Below are positions 9,445 to 18,877 of a DNA stretch of 64,000 nt, piece by piece. Position 1 is the stretch's first letter; every line of letters begins with the position of its first letter. The notes beneath the pieces are model-generated. The model was not told the DNA's origin, searched no databases, and saw nothing but the letters and a program-made list of their open reading frames with translations. The translations under genes were made by a program, and so were the position numbers. Source of the stretch: Spinacia oleracea (lineage: Eukaryota > Streptophyta > Magnoliopsida > Caryophyllales > Amaranthaceae); contig NC_079487.1 of assembly GCF_020520425.1 (NCBI RefSeq), positions 109,216,141 to 109,280,140 on the forward strand. Direction: 5' to 3'.

Positions 9445-12400
9445 ATGACGGGAGGTGACGAACAAACCCCACCCAACCCGACAAAACGTATAACTTTTGA
9501 CTCTCCATTTTACCTAGGCAGTCAAGATCGTCCGGGTGATTTTATTACTCCAACTCGTCTTCGCAATAACAACTATGATGAATGGGCCGATGATATTCAA
9601 ACCGCGTTGGAAGCACGACGAAAATTTGAGTTCCTAGATGGCACCATCACGGCTCCAATCCCACCTTGCACTCAATCGGATTGGAATACAATTAACGCCA
9701 TGCTCGTTTCTTGGATTACAAACACTATTGACCCCGTGGTAAAATCTCAATTAACAAAATATAGAGATCCTAAGCGTTTATGGGATCATCTTAAGCATCG
9801 TTTTTCGGTTGTTAATGGCCCTAGAATTCAACAACTTAAATCTTCTATAGCCCGTTGTGAACAATCAAAGTCTATGACTATCTCTCAATATTATGGTAAA
9901 CTGAATGCCTTGTGGGAAGATTTAAACAATCTTGAACCTATTATTACTTGTATGTGTTGTTCAAATTGTTCCGCTGCAGATAAACATGTGAAAAGACGCA
10001 AAACGGCTAAGTTACATGAATTTTTGATGGGCTTATATGCTCCATATTATGCCCAACAACGTACGAATATATTGTCACAAGATCCACTGCCTTCCCTTGA
10101 TCGCGCATACCAACTAGTTACACAAGACGAACGGGTCAGGCTAGCCCAGCCCACACCAGTCAACCCACCTGTAGAGCCTGCAGGATTTGCCCTCCGAGCA
10201 ACAGTCGGCACTGAAAAACCAAGGGGCCGCAATGATCTGCCATATTGTTCACATTGTCAAAAACATGGTCATGACAATTCTTCCTGTTGGGCCTTGCATC
10301 CTTGCCATCATTGTAATAAGCATGGCCATGCTCCTGAGAATTGCTATGTGATTGTTGGATATCCAGAAGACTCAACAGAACAGCCCAAAAATAATGGTCC
10401 AAAGTCTGGCCGTGGCAGGTTCAGTTCACGTGGGCGCAGAGGAGCAGGAGGTCGTGGGCCTGCTCGTGCACATACGGCCCAATCAATTGAAGACTCTTCT
10501 GGACAGCACATGGATAATAGCTCCCAAGCAATTCAAAACACTCAGACACATCTTTTCTCACCCGAACAATGGCAGGCACTTGCTGGCCTTCTCGGGACCA
10601 CCAAAATTCCCGAAAATCGTTTAAATGGTAAGTTTACTACTGATTTATGGATTATTGATACTGGAGCCACCCATCATCTCACAGGTGACAAGTCTTGGTT
10701 ATTTGACATTTCAAATATTATTTATGATTGTCCCGTCGCTCTTCCCAATGGAAATACTGTGAATGCTACACACGAAGGGTCGGTTCGGCTATCAGAAAAT
10801 ATTACTCTGAAAAATGTGCTATATGTTCCACAATTACACTGCAATTTACTCTCTGTTTCTCAATTAAACGATAATTTACAGAGTGTTGTCAAATTTAATT
10901 CTTCTATGTGTGCTATACAGGACCCCACGGAGATGGTAATTGGAACGGGAGTTAGACGAGATGGACTTTACTACTTTGGAGAAGCTGAGTCGGCGCATCA
11001 TGTTTCGGTGAATGGGGAAACATCGTCATTGAAGTTGTGGCACAAAAGGATGGGGCACCCCTCAGAAAAAGTAGTAAAGTTACTTTCTCCAATTCTTAAC
11101 CTTAAGGGCAGTTTAAATAAAGCATGTGAAGTTTGTTTTCGCGCTAAGCATCATAAAGACAAATTTCCTATTAGTGACAATCGAGCTAGTCGTATTTTTG
11201 AGAAAATTCATTGTGATTTGTGGGGATCATATAGACATGCTTCTTCTTGTGGAGCTCGTTATTTTTTGACTATAGTTGATGATTTCTCTAGAGCTGTATG
11301 GGTTTATTTGTTGGATGACAAAACTGAGGTGTTTCGTGTTTTCATGAATTTTATTGCACTGGTTGATCGACAATTTTCTCAAAAAAATAAAATTGTGCAA
11401 AGTGATAACGGCACAGAATTTAATTGTTTGCGTGATTATTTTTCTATAACTGGAATTTTGTTCTTCTCTTCCTGTGTCGGTACACCACAACAAAATGGGA
11501 GGATTGAGAGAAAGCATAAACACATTTTAAATGTCGCACGTGCTTTAAGATTTCAAGCAAAACTACTCATTTATTTTTGGGGAGAGTGTGTCCTTGCGTC
11601 CGCACATTTAATTAATAGAACTCCATCACCTTTATTAAATAACAAAACCCCATTCGAAACTTTATTTGGTTTTCCACCCTCATATGATGCCATACATACT
11701 TTTGGTTGCTTGTGTTTTGCTCATAATCAAAAAACGAAGGGGGATAAATTCGAGAGTAAAACTCGAAAGTGTATTTTTTTGGGGTATCCATTTGACAAGA
11801 AAGGTTGGACGGTTTATGATCTAGATAAAAATGAATTCTTTGTATCTCGGGACGTAAAGTTTTTTGAGGACATGTTTCCGTTTGCAAACCCGGAAGATGT
11901 TAATATTGATCCACATAATATTGCTCCAACATTTAGGGAGAGGGAAATTGATCTTGATTTTCGCGAGAATTTGGATGATGCTATTAATGATGAAACACCA
12001 AACCCCCTTACCCCACGTGAACATTCTACTTTACTACACTACCAACCCATTGTCTCTCCTCTCCCTGGCCTTCTCGCTGAAACACCAAGCCCAGCCCAAA
12101 ATTATGTTGATCCATCTTCTATCTTATCTCACATACAACCCAACCTAGATCCAGAACAAGCTGACTTATCTCAGCCCAACACGGATTCTAACCCCATTAT
12201 AACGGACCTAGACACTCACACAACTATTCAGCCCACACCTAATCCAATACCATCCGCTACATTACTAGATGATCCTTCATCCGATTTGGGCCGAGGATTA
12301 AGGGAGAAAAATCTCCCATCTTGGTTGCGGGACTATGTGACTCATACAGTGATTGCAGAAAGTCCATCTCCTTCTACTCCGTCTCCACATCTCTCCTCAT

Positions 12401-14028
12401 GTACTCCTTATCCCATGGCACATTATATTAATTGCAACAATTTCTCTGTAAATTATCGTAAGTTTTTGGCAGCAATTATTTCTGGTAAAGACCCAAAGAC
12501 TTTCAAGGAGGCTATGCGGGATGATGGATGGAAAAAATCAATGCAGGAAGAAATTCAGGCCTTAGAGGATAATGGGACATGGACCCTAGAGGAACTTCCT
12601 CCAGGAAAACGTGCTTTAGGAAGTCAATGGGTCTACAGAACCAAATTCTTCTCAAGTGGTGACATTGAACGTCTCAAATCCAGATTGGTTGTTTTGGGAA
12701 ATCATCAACAAGCAGGTATTGACTATAATGAAACTTTTGCTCCGGTTGCCAAGATGACCATTGTTCGTGCTTTTCTTGCTATAGCTGCTTCCAAAAATTG
12801 GGAACTTCATCAGATGGATGTTCATAATGCCTTCCTCCATGGTGATCTTGAGGAAGAGGTCTACATGAAATTACCTCCTGGTTTTCAATGCTCTAACCCA
12901 AAGTCGGTATGTCGCCTACGCAAATCCTTGTACGGCCTGAAACAAGCTCCTAGGTGTTGGTTTGAAAAATTGGTACATGCTCTTAAAGAATTTGGCTTTC
13001 TTCAATCTTATTCAGACTATTCTTTATTCACATACACCAAAGGTTCCGTCCAAATAAATGTGTTGGTTTACGTTGATGATCTTATTATTTCTGGGAACGA
13101 TTCTGCTGCAATTACTACATTTAAGTCATACTTGAGTGACTGCTTCAAAATGAAAGATTTGGGCTATTTGAAATATTTTCTCGGCATTGAGGTTGCCCGG
13201 AGTGCTTCAGGTTTATTTTTATGTCAACGAAAGTATACTTTTGATATTATCACTGAAGCAGGACTATCTGGTGCTAAACCTTCTGGATTCCCAATTGAGC
13301 AAAATCACCGTCTCAGTCTTACAGAAGGTCCGCTCCTCACAGATCCCGAGGCATATCGTCGCCTCGTAGGGCGACTTGTTTACTTGGCTGTTACTCGCCC
13401 CGATCTTGCTTATTCCGTACATGTCTTGTCTCAATTTTTGCAGGAACCCCGAGTCGCCCATTGGGATGCTGCGTTGCGAGTTGTTCGTTATCTCAAAGGC
13501 ACTCCGGGTCAAGGCATTCTCCTACGTGCCGATAATGATTTAAATCTTCAAGGTTGGTGCGATTCAGATTGGGCAGCTTGTCCGATTACTCGTCGATCCC
13601 TAACCGGTTGGCTCGTTTTTTTGGGCAAATCACCTATTTCATGGAAGACTAAGAAGCAACACACAGTTTCACGCTCATCAGCAGAGGCAGAATATCGTTC
13701 TATGGCAGCTCTAACCTGCGAACTTAAATGGTTGAAGGGCTTACTTTTGAGCCTCGGAGTTCATCATCCTAAGGCTATTCCGCTCTTTTGTGATAGTCAG
13801 TCTGCCTTACATATTACAAAAAATCCAGTATTTCATGAACGAACCAAACATATTGAGATCGACTGTCATTTTGTTCGAGATGCAGTGACCGAAGGGATTA
13901 TTGCACCGTCATATGTTGCTACAACATCTCAGTTGGCTGAAATTTTTACCAAAGCTCTAGGCAAGAAACAGTTTGACTTCTTGTTGTCCAAGTTGGGCAT
14001 TCATGATCCACACCATGCTCCAACTTGA
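9445..14028 (+). CDS. Ty1/copia Gag-Pol polyprotein, intact
   Basis: 1527 codons without interruption, in copia order. An N-terminal Gag domain is followed by two zinc knuckles (CSHCQKHGHDNSSC and CHHCNKHGHAPENC, C-x2-C-x4-H-x4-C), then an arginine/glycine-rich stretch. The aspartic protease has DTGA near residue 405. The integrase has an HHCC zinc finger (about 532-570) and a D,D,E core, with conserved DNGTEF and PQQNGRIERKH. Reverse transcriptase carries YVDD near residue 1209, and RNase H includes SSAEAEYRSMA and a C-terminal NPVFHERTKHIEIDCHFVRD. The stop codon overlaps the polypurine tract. Every key catalytic motif is present, so this copy could be autonomous. Confidence 0.95.
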   Translation: MTGGDEQTPPNPTKRITFDSPFYLGSQDRPGDFITPTRLRNNNYDEWADDIQTALEARRKFEFLDGTITAPIPPCTQSDWNTINAMLVSWITNTIDPVVKSQLTKYRDPKRLWDHLKHRFSVVNGPRIQQLKSSIARCEQSKSMTISQYYGKLNALWEDLNNLEPIITCMCCSNCSAADKHVKRRKTAKLHEFLMGLYAPYYAQQRTNILSQDPLPSLDRAYQLVTQDERVRLAQPTPVNPPVEPAGFALRATVGTEKPRGRNDLPYCSHCQKHGHDNSSCWALHPCHHCNKHGHAPENCYVIVGYPEDSTEQPKNNGPKSGRGRFSSRGRRGAGGRGPARAHTAQSIEDSSGQHMDNSSQAIQNTQTHLFSPEQWQALAGLLGTTKIPENRLNGKFTTDLWIIDTGATHHLTGDKSWLFDISNIIYDCPVALPNGNTVNATHEGSVRLSENITLKNVLYVPQLHCNLLSVSQLNDNLQSVVKFNSSMCAIQDPTEMVIGTGVRRDGLYYFGEAESAHHVSVNGETSSLKLWHKRMGHPSEKVVKLLSPILNLKGSLNKACEVCFRAKHHKDKFPISDNRASRIFEKIHCDLWGSYRHASSCGARYFLTIVDDFSRAVWVYLLDDKTEVFRVFMNFIALVDRQFSQKNKIVQSDNGTEFNCLRDYFSITGILFFSSCVGTPQQNGRIERKHKHILNVARALRFQAKLLIYFWGECVLASAHLINRTPSPLLNNKTPFETLFGFPPSYDAIHTFGCLCFAHNQKTKGDKFESKTRKCIFLGYPFDKKGWTVYDLDKNEFFVSRDVKFFEDMFPFANPEDVNIDPHNIAPTFREREIDLDFRENLDDAINDETPNPLTPREHSTLLHYQPIVSPLPGLLAETPSPAQNYVDPSSILSHIQPNLDPEQADLSQPNTDSNPIITDLDTHTTIQPTPNPIPSATLLDDPSSDLGRGLREKNLPSWLRDYVTHTVIAESPSPSTPSPHLSSCTPYPMAHYINCNNFSVNYRKFLAAIISGKDPKTFKEAMRDDGWKKSMQEEIQALEDNGTWTLEELPPGKRALGSQWVYRTKFFSSGDIERLKSRLVVLGNHQQAGIDYNETFAPVAKMTIVRAFLAIAASKNWELHQMDVHNAFLHGDLEEEVYMKLPPGFQCSNPKSVCRLRKSLYGLKQAPRCWFEKLVHALKEFGFLQSYSDYSLFTYTKGSVQINVLVYVDDLIISGNDSAAITTFKSYLSDCFKMKDLGYLKYFLGIEVARSASGLFLCQRKYTFDIITEAGLSGAKPSGFPIEQNHRLSLTEGPLLTDPEAYRRLVGRLVYLAVTRPDLAYSVHVLSQFLQEPRVAHWDAALRVVRYLKGTPGQGILLRADNDLNLQGWCDSDWAACPITRRSLTGWLVFLGKSPISWKTKKQHTVSRSSAEAEYRSMAALTCELKWLKGLLLSLGVHHPKAIPLFCDSQSALHITKNPVFHERTKHIEIDCHFVRDAVTEGIIAPSYVATTSQLAEIFTKALGKKQFDFLLSKLGIHDPHHAPT

Positions 14029-14035
14029 GGGGGGG

Positions 14036-14265
14036 TGTTACGGAAGGATGATGAATTAGAATTGGACTACAATTCTAATATTGGTATATTAGTTCTAGAG
14101 TTTAAGCTAGATTTGGATTCCTAAGTATTAGTGGTAGTATTAGATTATAATGTCAGGTCATCCTAAGGCTAGCAGGAGTATAATTCGTTATTATCTTGTA
14201 CTATATATATTTCGCTGATTCATCAATATAATTCAAGGCTTTAAGCATTAATAATAACCTTGTTA
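14036..14265 (+). repeat. 3' LTR of copia element (230 bp)
   Basis: Begins TGTTACGG and ends ACCTTGTTA. It is preceded by a G-rich tract and followed by the GAGAC duplication. The ends are TG...TA, not TG...CA. Confidence 0.95.
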
Positions 14266-14286
14266 GAGACTGATGGATGAATTTCC

Positions 14287-17200
14287 ATGTGTCATGTTCG
14301 GTACTTTAATGAAGTAGTGTGTGCGGAGGAAAAGGAGGGGGGTGTTCCTAGAAGTGAGAGACTGATGGATGCATTCCGTTCGGCTATAGATGATTGCGGG
14401 ATGAGAGACCGTGGGAGTATTTTTACTTGGAAGAGGGGCACTTCAGTAGCAACTTTCAAGCGTGAAAGGCTGGACAGGTTCTTAGCGGACGTAAATTGGT
14501 GCTCGACGTTCCCGTTCTTTGAGGTGCGGAACTTTCCTATATACCGTTCAGATCATGCACCGCTTGTACTGACTGCTAGTAACACATGTGAAAGAGGTTG
14601 TAGCAAAAAGCAATTTAAGTTTGAAGCCTTGTGGCTCTCAAACGAAGAGTGTGGCTCGGTTGTGGCACAGGCATGGGCGAAAAGCATTGGGGAACAAGCT
14701 TCTCAAAGGCTCTCGGTGTGTGCCGAAAGTCTCTCGGCATGGGCAGCTCACACTTTTGGTGATGTGAAAAGGAAAATAAAATCCACAAAAGAGAAATTAC
14801 GGTTAGCTCAAATTAGAAATCCTGATGCAGGTATGATTGCTATGTGCACGACGCTATCCGAAGAGCTTGATGAGTTGCACAAATTGGAGAAATCTTATTG
14901 GCACGCAAGAGCTAGGGCGAACGAAATGAGAGATGGAGACCGCAACACAGCTTATTTTCATCAAAAGGCAAATCAACGTCGACACTTTAATACCATTAAG
15001 GGGCTGCTGGATGAAGATGGTATTTGGCGATCAAAAAAGGAGGAATTGGAGGAAATTGTGGAGCATTATTTTTCTAATTTATTCACAACAGATTATCCCA
15101 GCAATTTCGACCAAGCAATGGAGGGTGTGACTACAGTGGTCTCTGATGATATGAATGTGAGATTGAATGAGGAACCTTCAGATGATGAGATAAAAAATGC
15201 TTTGTTCCAAATGCACCCTAACAAGGCCCCCGGACCGGATGGTATGCATGCTCTCTTCTTCCAAAAATTTTGGCATATCGTGGGTGTTGATATTATTAGC
15301 TTTGTAAAGAGATGGTGGCGAGGTCTAGTTAATTTGCAGGAGGTTAATAAAACATGTGTCGTATTGATTCCGAAATGTGATAGCCCAAAGCGGATAACGG
15401 AATACAGACCGATAAGTTGCTGCAATGTGTTATATAAGATTATCTCGAAAACAATGGCTAATAAGCTTAAACCTTTTTTGGATAAAATTGTCTCTATTAA
15501 TCAGAGCGCTTTTGTCCCGAAAAGGTTGATTACGGATAATGCCCTTGTGGCTTTTGAGATTTTCCATGCAATGAAGAGGAAAGGGGAGGGAAAGGATGGT
15601 AATGTAGCTTTGAAGCTTGATATGACGAAGGCATATGACAGAGTGGAATGGAGTTTTCTGGAGAGAGTGATGTATAAGATGGGGTTTGATGATAATTGGG
15701 TACGACGGGTGCTTGACTGCCTCTCTAGTGTGTCCTTTTCTTTCAAAATCAATGGGAGAATCTCCGGCTCAGTAACTCCTTCTCGCGGCCTCCGTCAAGG
15801 GGATCCGATTTCTCCGTATTTATTTCTGTTTGTTGCAGATGCTTTTTCACTCCTTATATCACATGCTGCTACTGAGAGAAGGATCCACGGGGCCAAAATT
15901 TGTAATGGAGCCCCCAGAATATCTCATTTATTTTTCGCAGATGATAGCATTTTATTCGCAAAAGCTACGGTTAGTGAATGCTCCGTGATAGCTGAAATTA
16001 TCAGCAAATATGAGAGAGCATCTGGTCAAAGTGTCAACCTTAATAAAACCGATGTAGTCTTTAGCAAGTGTGTAAGTGCAAATCGAAGGAAGGAGATTGT
16101 GGATATTCTGGGGGGTAAGAGAGGTAGTACAACATGAGAAATATTTAGGATTGCCAACAATCATTGGAAAATCAAAGAAGGTGGTGTTTGCAAGTATCAA
16201 GGAGAGAATATGGAAGAAGCTTCAAGGGTGGAAGGAGAAATTGTTATCAAGGCCTGGTAAGGAAATTTTGTTGAAAGCAGTGGCACAAGCAATCCCAACA
16301 TACATGATGAGCATATTTAAAATTCCGGATGGTTTGTTGGAGGAAATTCATTCTATGCTTGCTCGATTTTGGGGGGGTTCTCATGGGACTACAAGGAAGA
16401 TGCATTGGCATAGATGGGAGTCTCTTTGTAAACCTAAATCAATGGGGGGGATGGGGTTCAGGGATTTGAGGGTGTTCAAACAGGCTTTGCTGGCCAAACA
16501 AATATGGCGCCTGTATTCCAATCCTAATCCTCTGTTGCTCTCGGTGTTAAAGGCTCGTTACTTCAAACATGGGTCTATTTTGGAAGCTTTTAGGGGCTAT
16601 GATCCCAGTTACTCATGGCGGAGCGTCTGGGGTTCGAAAGCGCTTCTGTTGGAGGGTCTAAAATGGAGAGTGGGGAATGGTAGGTTGGTGCGGGTTTGGT
16701 TGGACTCTTGGCTTCCTGGGAAACCGTCGACAGCAGCCCCATCTCATGGCCCGAGTTATGATCCCTCGCTCATGGTTGCTGATTTAATCGATGAGGATTA
16801 TGGAGTATGGAGGTATGACATGATCAAAGATATGTTCACACCAGGAGATGCAAGTCGTATTCTGCAGCTACCATTGTCTATGAACTTACCATGCGACAAG
16901 CTGTTCGGGTGGCCATCAAAGAACGGGGAGTACAATGTTAAGTCGGGATATTGGCTGGGGCGTATGGGACATATCCAAGATGCTGATGCGAGCATATCTA
17001 GCAATGAGAAGGAGATATGGCGTACTGTTTGGAGTTTGGGCGGTCCACCGAAGCTATCCCATTTTGTGTGGCAAGCATTTAAGGGAAGTATGGCTGTAAA
17101 GGAAGAGCTATGTAGGAGACACATTGCATCTGATGAGCTGTGCTGCTGCTGTGGAATTGAGGTAGAGTCCATTGTCCATGTGTTGTTCGAGTGCGATATT

Positions 17201-17977
17201 GCAAAAGAGGTCTGGGAGAATAGCGAGTTCAATGCGCTAATCATAGCTGCTCCAAAGGATTCCTTTGTGAAGATACTGCTCTGGTTGACAAGCAAATTGG
17301 ATAGGTCGAAGCTAAGGGAGCTGCTAGCACTTGTTTGGTCTGTCTGGTTCTTACGCAACAAGCTGATTCATGCGCAGGAGGTCCTAAATGTTGATATAAT
17401 TGCAAGGGGCTTCGCAAGACTGGTCGAAGACTACGGTGTATATGCGAGAAAGGTGCACTGTGGGTCTGTTCTTGCGGGTTTACGGTCTGCATCATCTTGG
17501 GTGAAGCCTCCAGTAGGTAAAATTAAAATCAATGTTGATGCGCATATTCTAGCTAGTTTCTATGTTGGTCTAGAGGTAGCTGTTAGAAATGACAGAGGAG
17601 AGCTAATGCTTGCAGCAACCAGGCGCATAGAAGGGGAAATGGATGTGGAATTAGCTGAAATTGCAGCAGTAAGGTATGGTATGATACTAGCTAAGAGGTT
17701 TGGGTATGATAGAATATGGGTGGAAGGGGATGCAATGAATGTGGTGCGAACTATTGACAGTAACATAAAAGGCGAAGCCCCGGCATGGCTACTCTACGAT
17801 GATATTTGCAAGCTTTCTTCTCAATTTGAAGGTTTTATTATTTCTCATGTGAAAAGGGGAGGCAATACGGTAGCCCATCACATTGCTAGATGGGATACTC
17901 GTGGTAGTTCAGAATTAGTTTGTATGAATTCTTTTCCCCAAAGTGTCTCTACTTTGGTCGATTTTGATCTGAAATAA
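14287..17977 (+). pseudogene. LINE ORF2 remnant: endonuclease end, reverse transcriptase, RNase H
   Basis: Two overlapping frames (14287-16137 and 16076-17977) make up the 3' part of a plant L1 ORF2. The first holds the endonuclease tail (FNEVV…, RSDHAPL), then RT motifs (NKAPGPDGMHALFFQKFW, YRPISCCNVLYKIISK, DMTKAYDRVEW, GLRQGDPISPYLF, FADDSILF). The second carries the rest of RT (KYLGLPTIIG), the C-rich reverse-transcriptase-associated zinc finger (about 17130-17190) and a plant-type RNase H-like domain (INVDAH…, WVEGDAMNVV). Two single-base lesions are visible: a missing base near 14301 breaks the expected GDFNEV motif, and an extra G in the run at 16110-16115 shifts the frame. The element is also 5'-truncated, so it is inactive. 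Confidence 0.9.
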
Positions 17978-18010
17978 TATGCCTAGCCTAACTTTTCCCT
18001 AAAAAAAAAA

Positions 18011-18026
18011 AGTGAAGACAAAATAA
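18011..18026 (+). repeat. Right target-site duplication of the first LINE
   Basis: AGTGAAGACAAAATAA, identical to 5778-5793. Confidence 0.85.
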
Positions 18027-18447
18027 TTTATCGTGGGAAAACCGAGTAATAGGAGAAAAATCCATCTATCTACTAGAAATAATGATGAATATTTACAAAA
18101 AGAATATATATTTACAAAAAGATTATCAAGATTAACAAAAAGATTATATAACCAAGCTTCAATTCACCTCATAACTATCTCTCACTTAAATCTTAAGTGC
18201 ATGAGCTTTCAATAAGGAATTTATCTCTCTTAATTATTAAATTAACAATGTACTCCGGTATACGTAAAACAAGCATACTAGTACATACTTCGTATATTGC
18301 TAGGGTATATGTACGGGATCATATCCAGAGAGGGCAGAACATCAATGACAGAGCAAACCCTGACACCCAGGGCACGCCCAAGTCAAAGAAAGACTCTAAA
18401 CCCCAAGCCAAGTATATGCAGCCCAGGCAGATCAAACCTCCCCAGAT

Positions 18448-18557
18448 CACGTGTAAAGACACAGAGCAGAGCTAGGCAAAGCTGCATCAGTCCAAGAAGG
18501 GACCTGCAGGCTAAACGACAACGACAAGGAATAAAGTACATCGCCGTCATACACGTG
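18448..18557 (+). promoter_or_regulatory. Two G-box/ABRE-type motifs in the LTR U3
   Basis: CACGTG occurs at 18448-18453 (ATCACGTGTAAA) and at 18552-18557 (TACACGTGGCGG). The second contains ACGTGGC, the ABA-response element consensus. Both lie upstream of the LTR TATA box, and identical copies exist in the 3' LTR. Confidence 0.5.
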
Positions 18558-18595
18558 GCGGCATCTGAGTAGGCCAAAGTACAGAATAGTACGCC

Positions 18596-18604
18596 TATAA
18601 ATAG
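18596..18604 (+). promoter_or_regulatory. LTR TATA box
   Basis: TATAAATAG in the context CGCCTATAAATAGCACCC. The expected transcription start (R boundary) is 25-35 bases downstream. Confidence 0.75.
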
Positions 18605-18816
18605 CACCCACATCATTCATGATGGGACAGATTCTTACACACGGTACTTGCTCCACCTTCTCTCTATATTCCCTCTCTAAAGACTTCTTACCTATTTGCT
18701 GACTTAGGCATCGGAGGGGGTTTCCTCGGTTAAACCCCCGAGGTTAGCTCACGTTTGCTCTGCTTGACAGGGCCAAGGCACTCCGGAACGTCCTCCCAGT
18801 TCCACACCCGGAACAA

Positions 18817-18832
18817 GTGGCGCTAGAAGGAG
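18817..18832 (+). other. Gypsy primer-binding site
   Basis: TGGCGCTAGAAGGAGG begins two bases after the LTR end; TGGCGC starts are usual for plant Ty3/gypsy elements. Confidence 0.7.
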
Positions 18833-18877
18833 GGGACTTCCCAGACCTTGCCTCTAAAAGACCTACCCTCCCACAAA

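Larger units (their letters stand above)
5817..14265 (+). mobile_element. Ty1/copia LTR retrotransposon, young, with a Helitron in its 5' LTR
   Basis: The element is flanked by GAGAC on both sides (5812-5816, 14266-14270). The 3' LTR is 14036-14265 (230 bp). The 5' LTR is the sum of 5817-5931 and 9284-9398 (115 + 115 bp) and matches the 3' LTR at every base I compared. A primer-binding site follows the 5' LTR at 9399 (TGGTATCAAGCC, tRNA-iMet type). A purine tract (14027-14035) precedes the 3' LTR. Identical LTRs and an uninterrupted polyprotein point to very recent insertion. Confidence 0.95.
5794..18010 (+). mobile_element. 5'-truncated L1-type LINE interrupted by a Ty1/copia element
   Basis: LINE sequence is 5794-5816 and 14271-18010 (about 3.76 kb); the copia element and its 5-base duplication fill the gap. 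The 16-base target duplications (5778-5793, 18011-18026) and a short A tail (about 18001-18010) define the insertion. Joined across the gap, the left 23 bases read in frame into the endonuclease domain (…RLMDEFPCVMFG…). ORF1 and the endonuclease start are absent, the usual product of incomplete reverse transcription. Coding parts are described at 14287-17977. Confidence 0.85.
18310..18815 (+). repeat. 5' LTR of gypsy element
   Basis: TGTACGGG...CCGGAACA, the same as 29569-30074 with a constant offset of 11,259. Open frames within it are not genes. Confidence 0.97.

Noticed and set aside
18297..18656. Several open frames of 70-90 codons, mirrored at 29568-29915
   Set aside because: They fall wholly in the two LTRs and have no family resemblance; identical because the LTRs are identical.
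18716..18743. H-type pseudoknot in the LTR leader
   Set aside because: The connecting loops would be zero bases long over an 8-bp stem, sterically not possible; only alternative hairpins remain.
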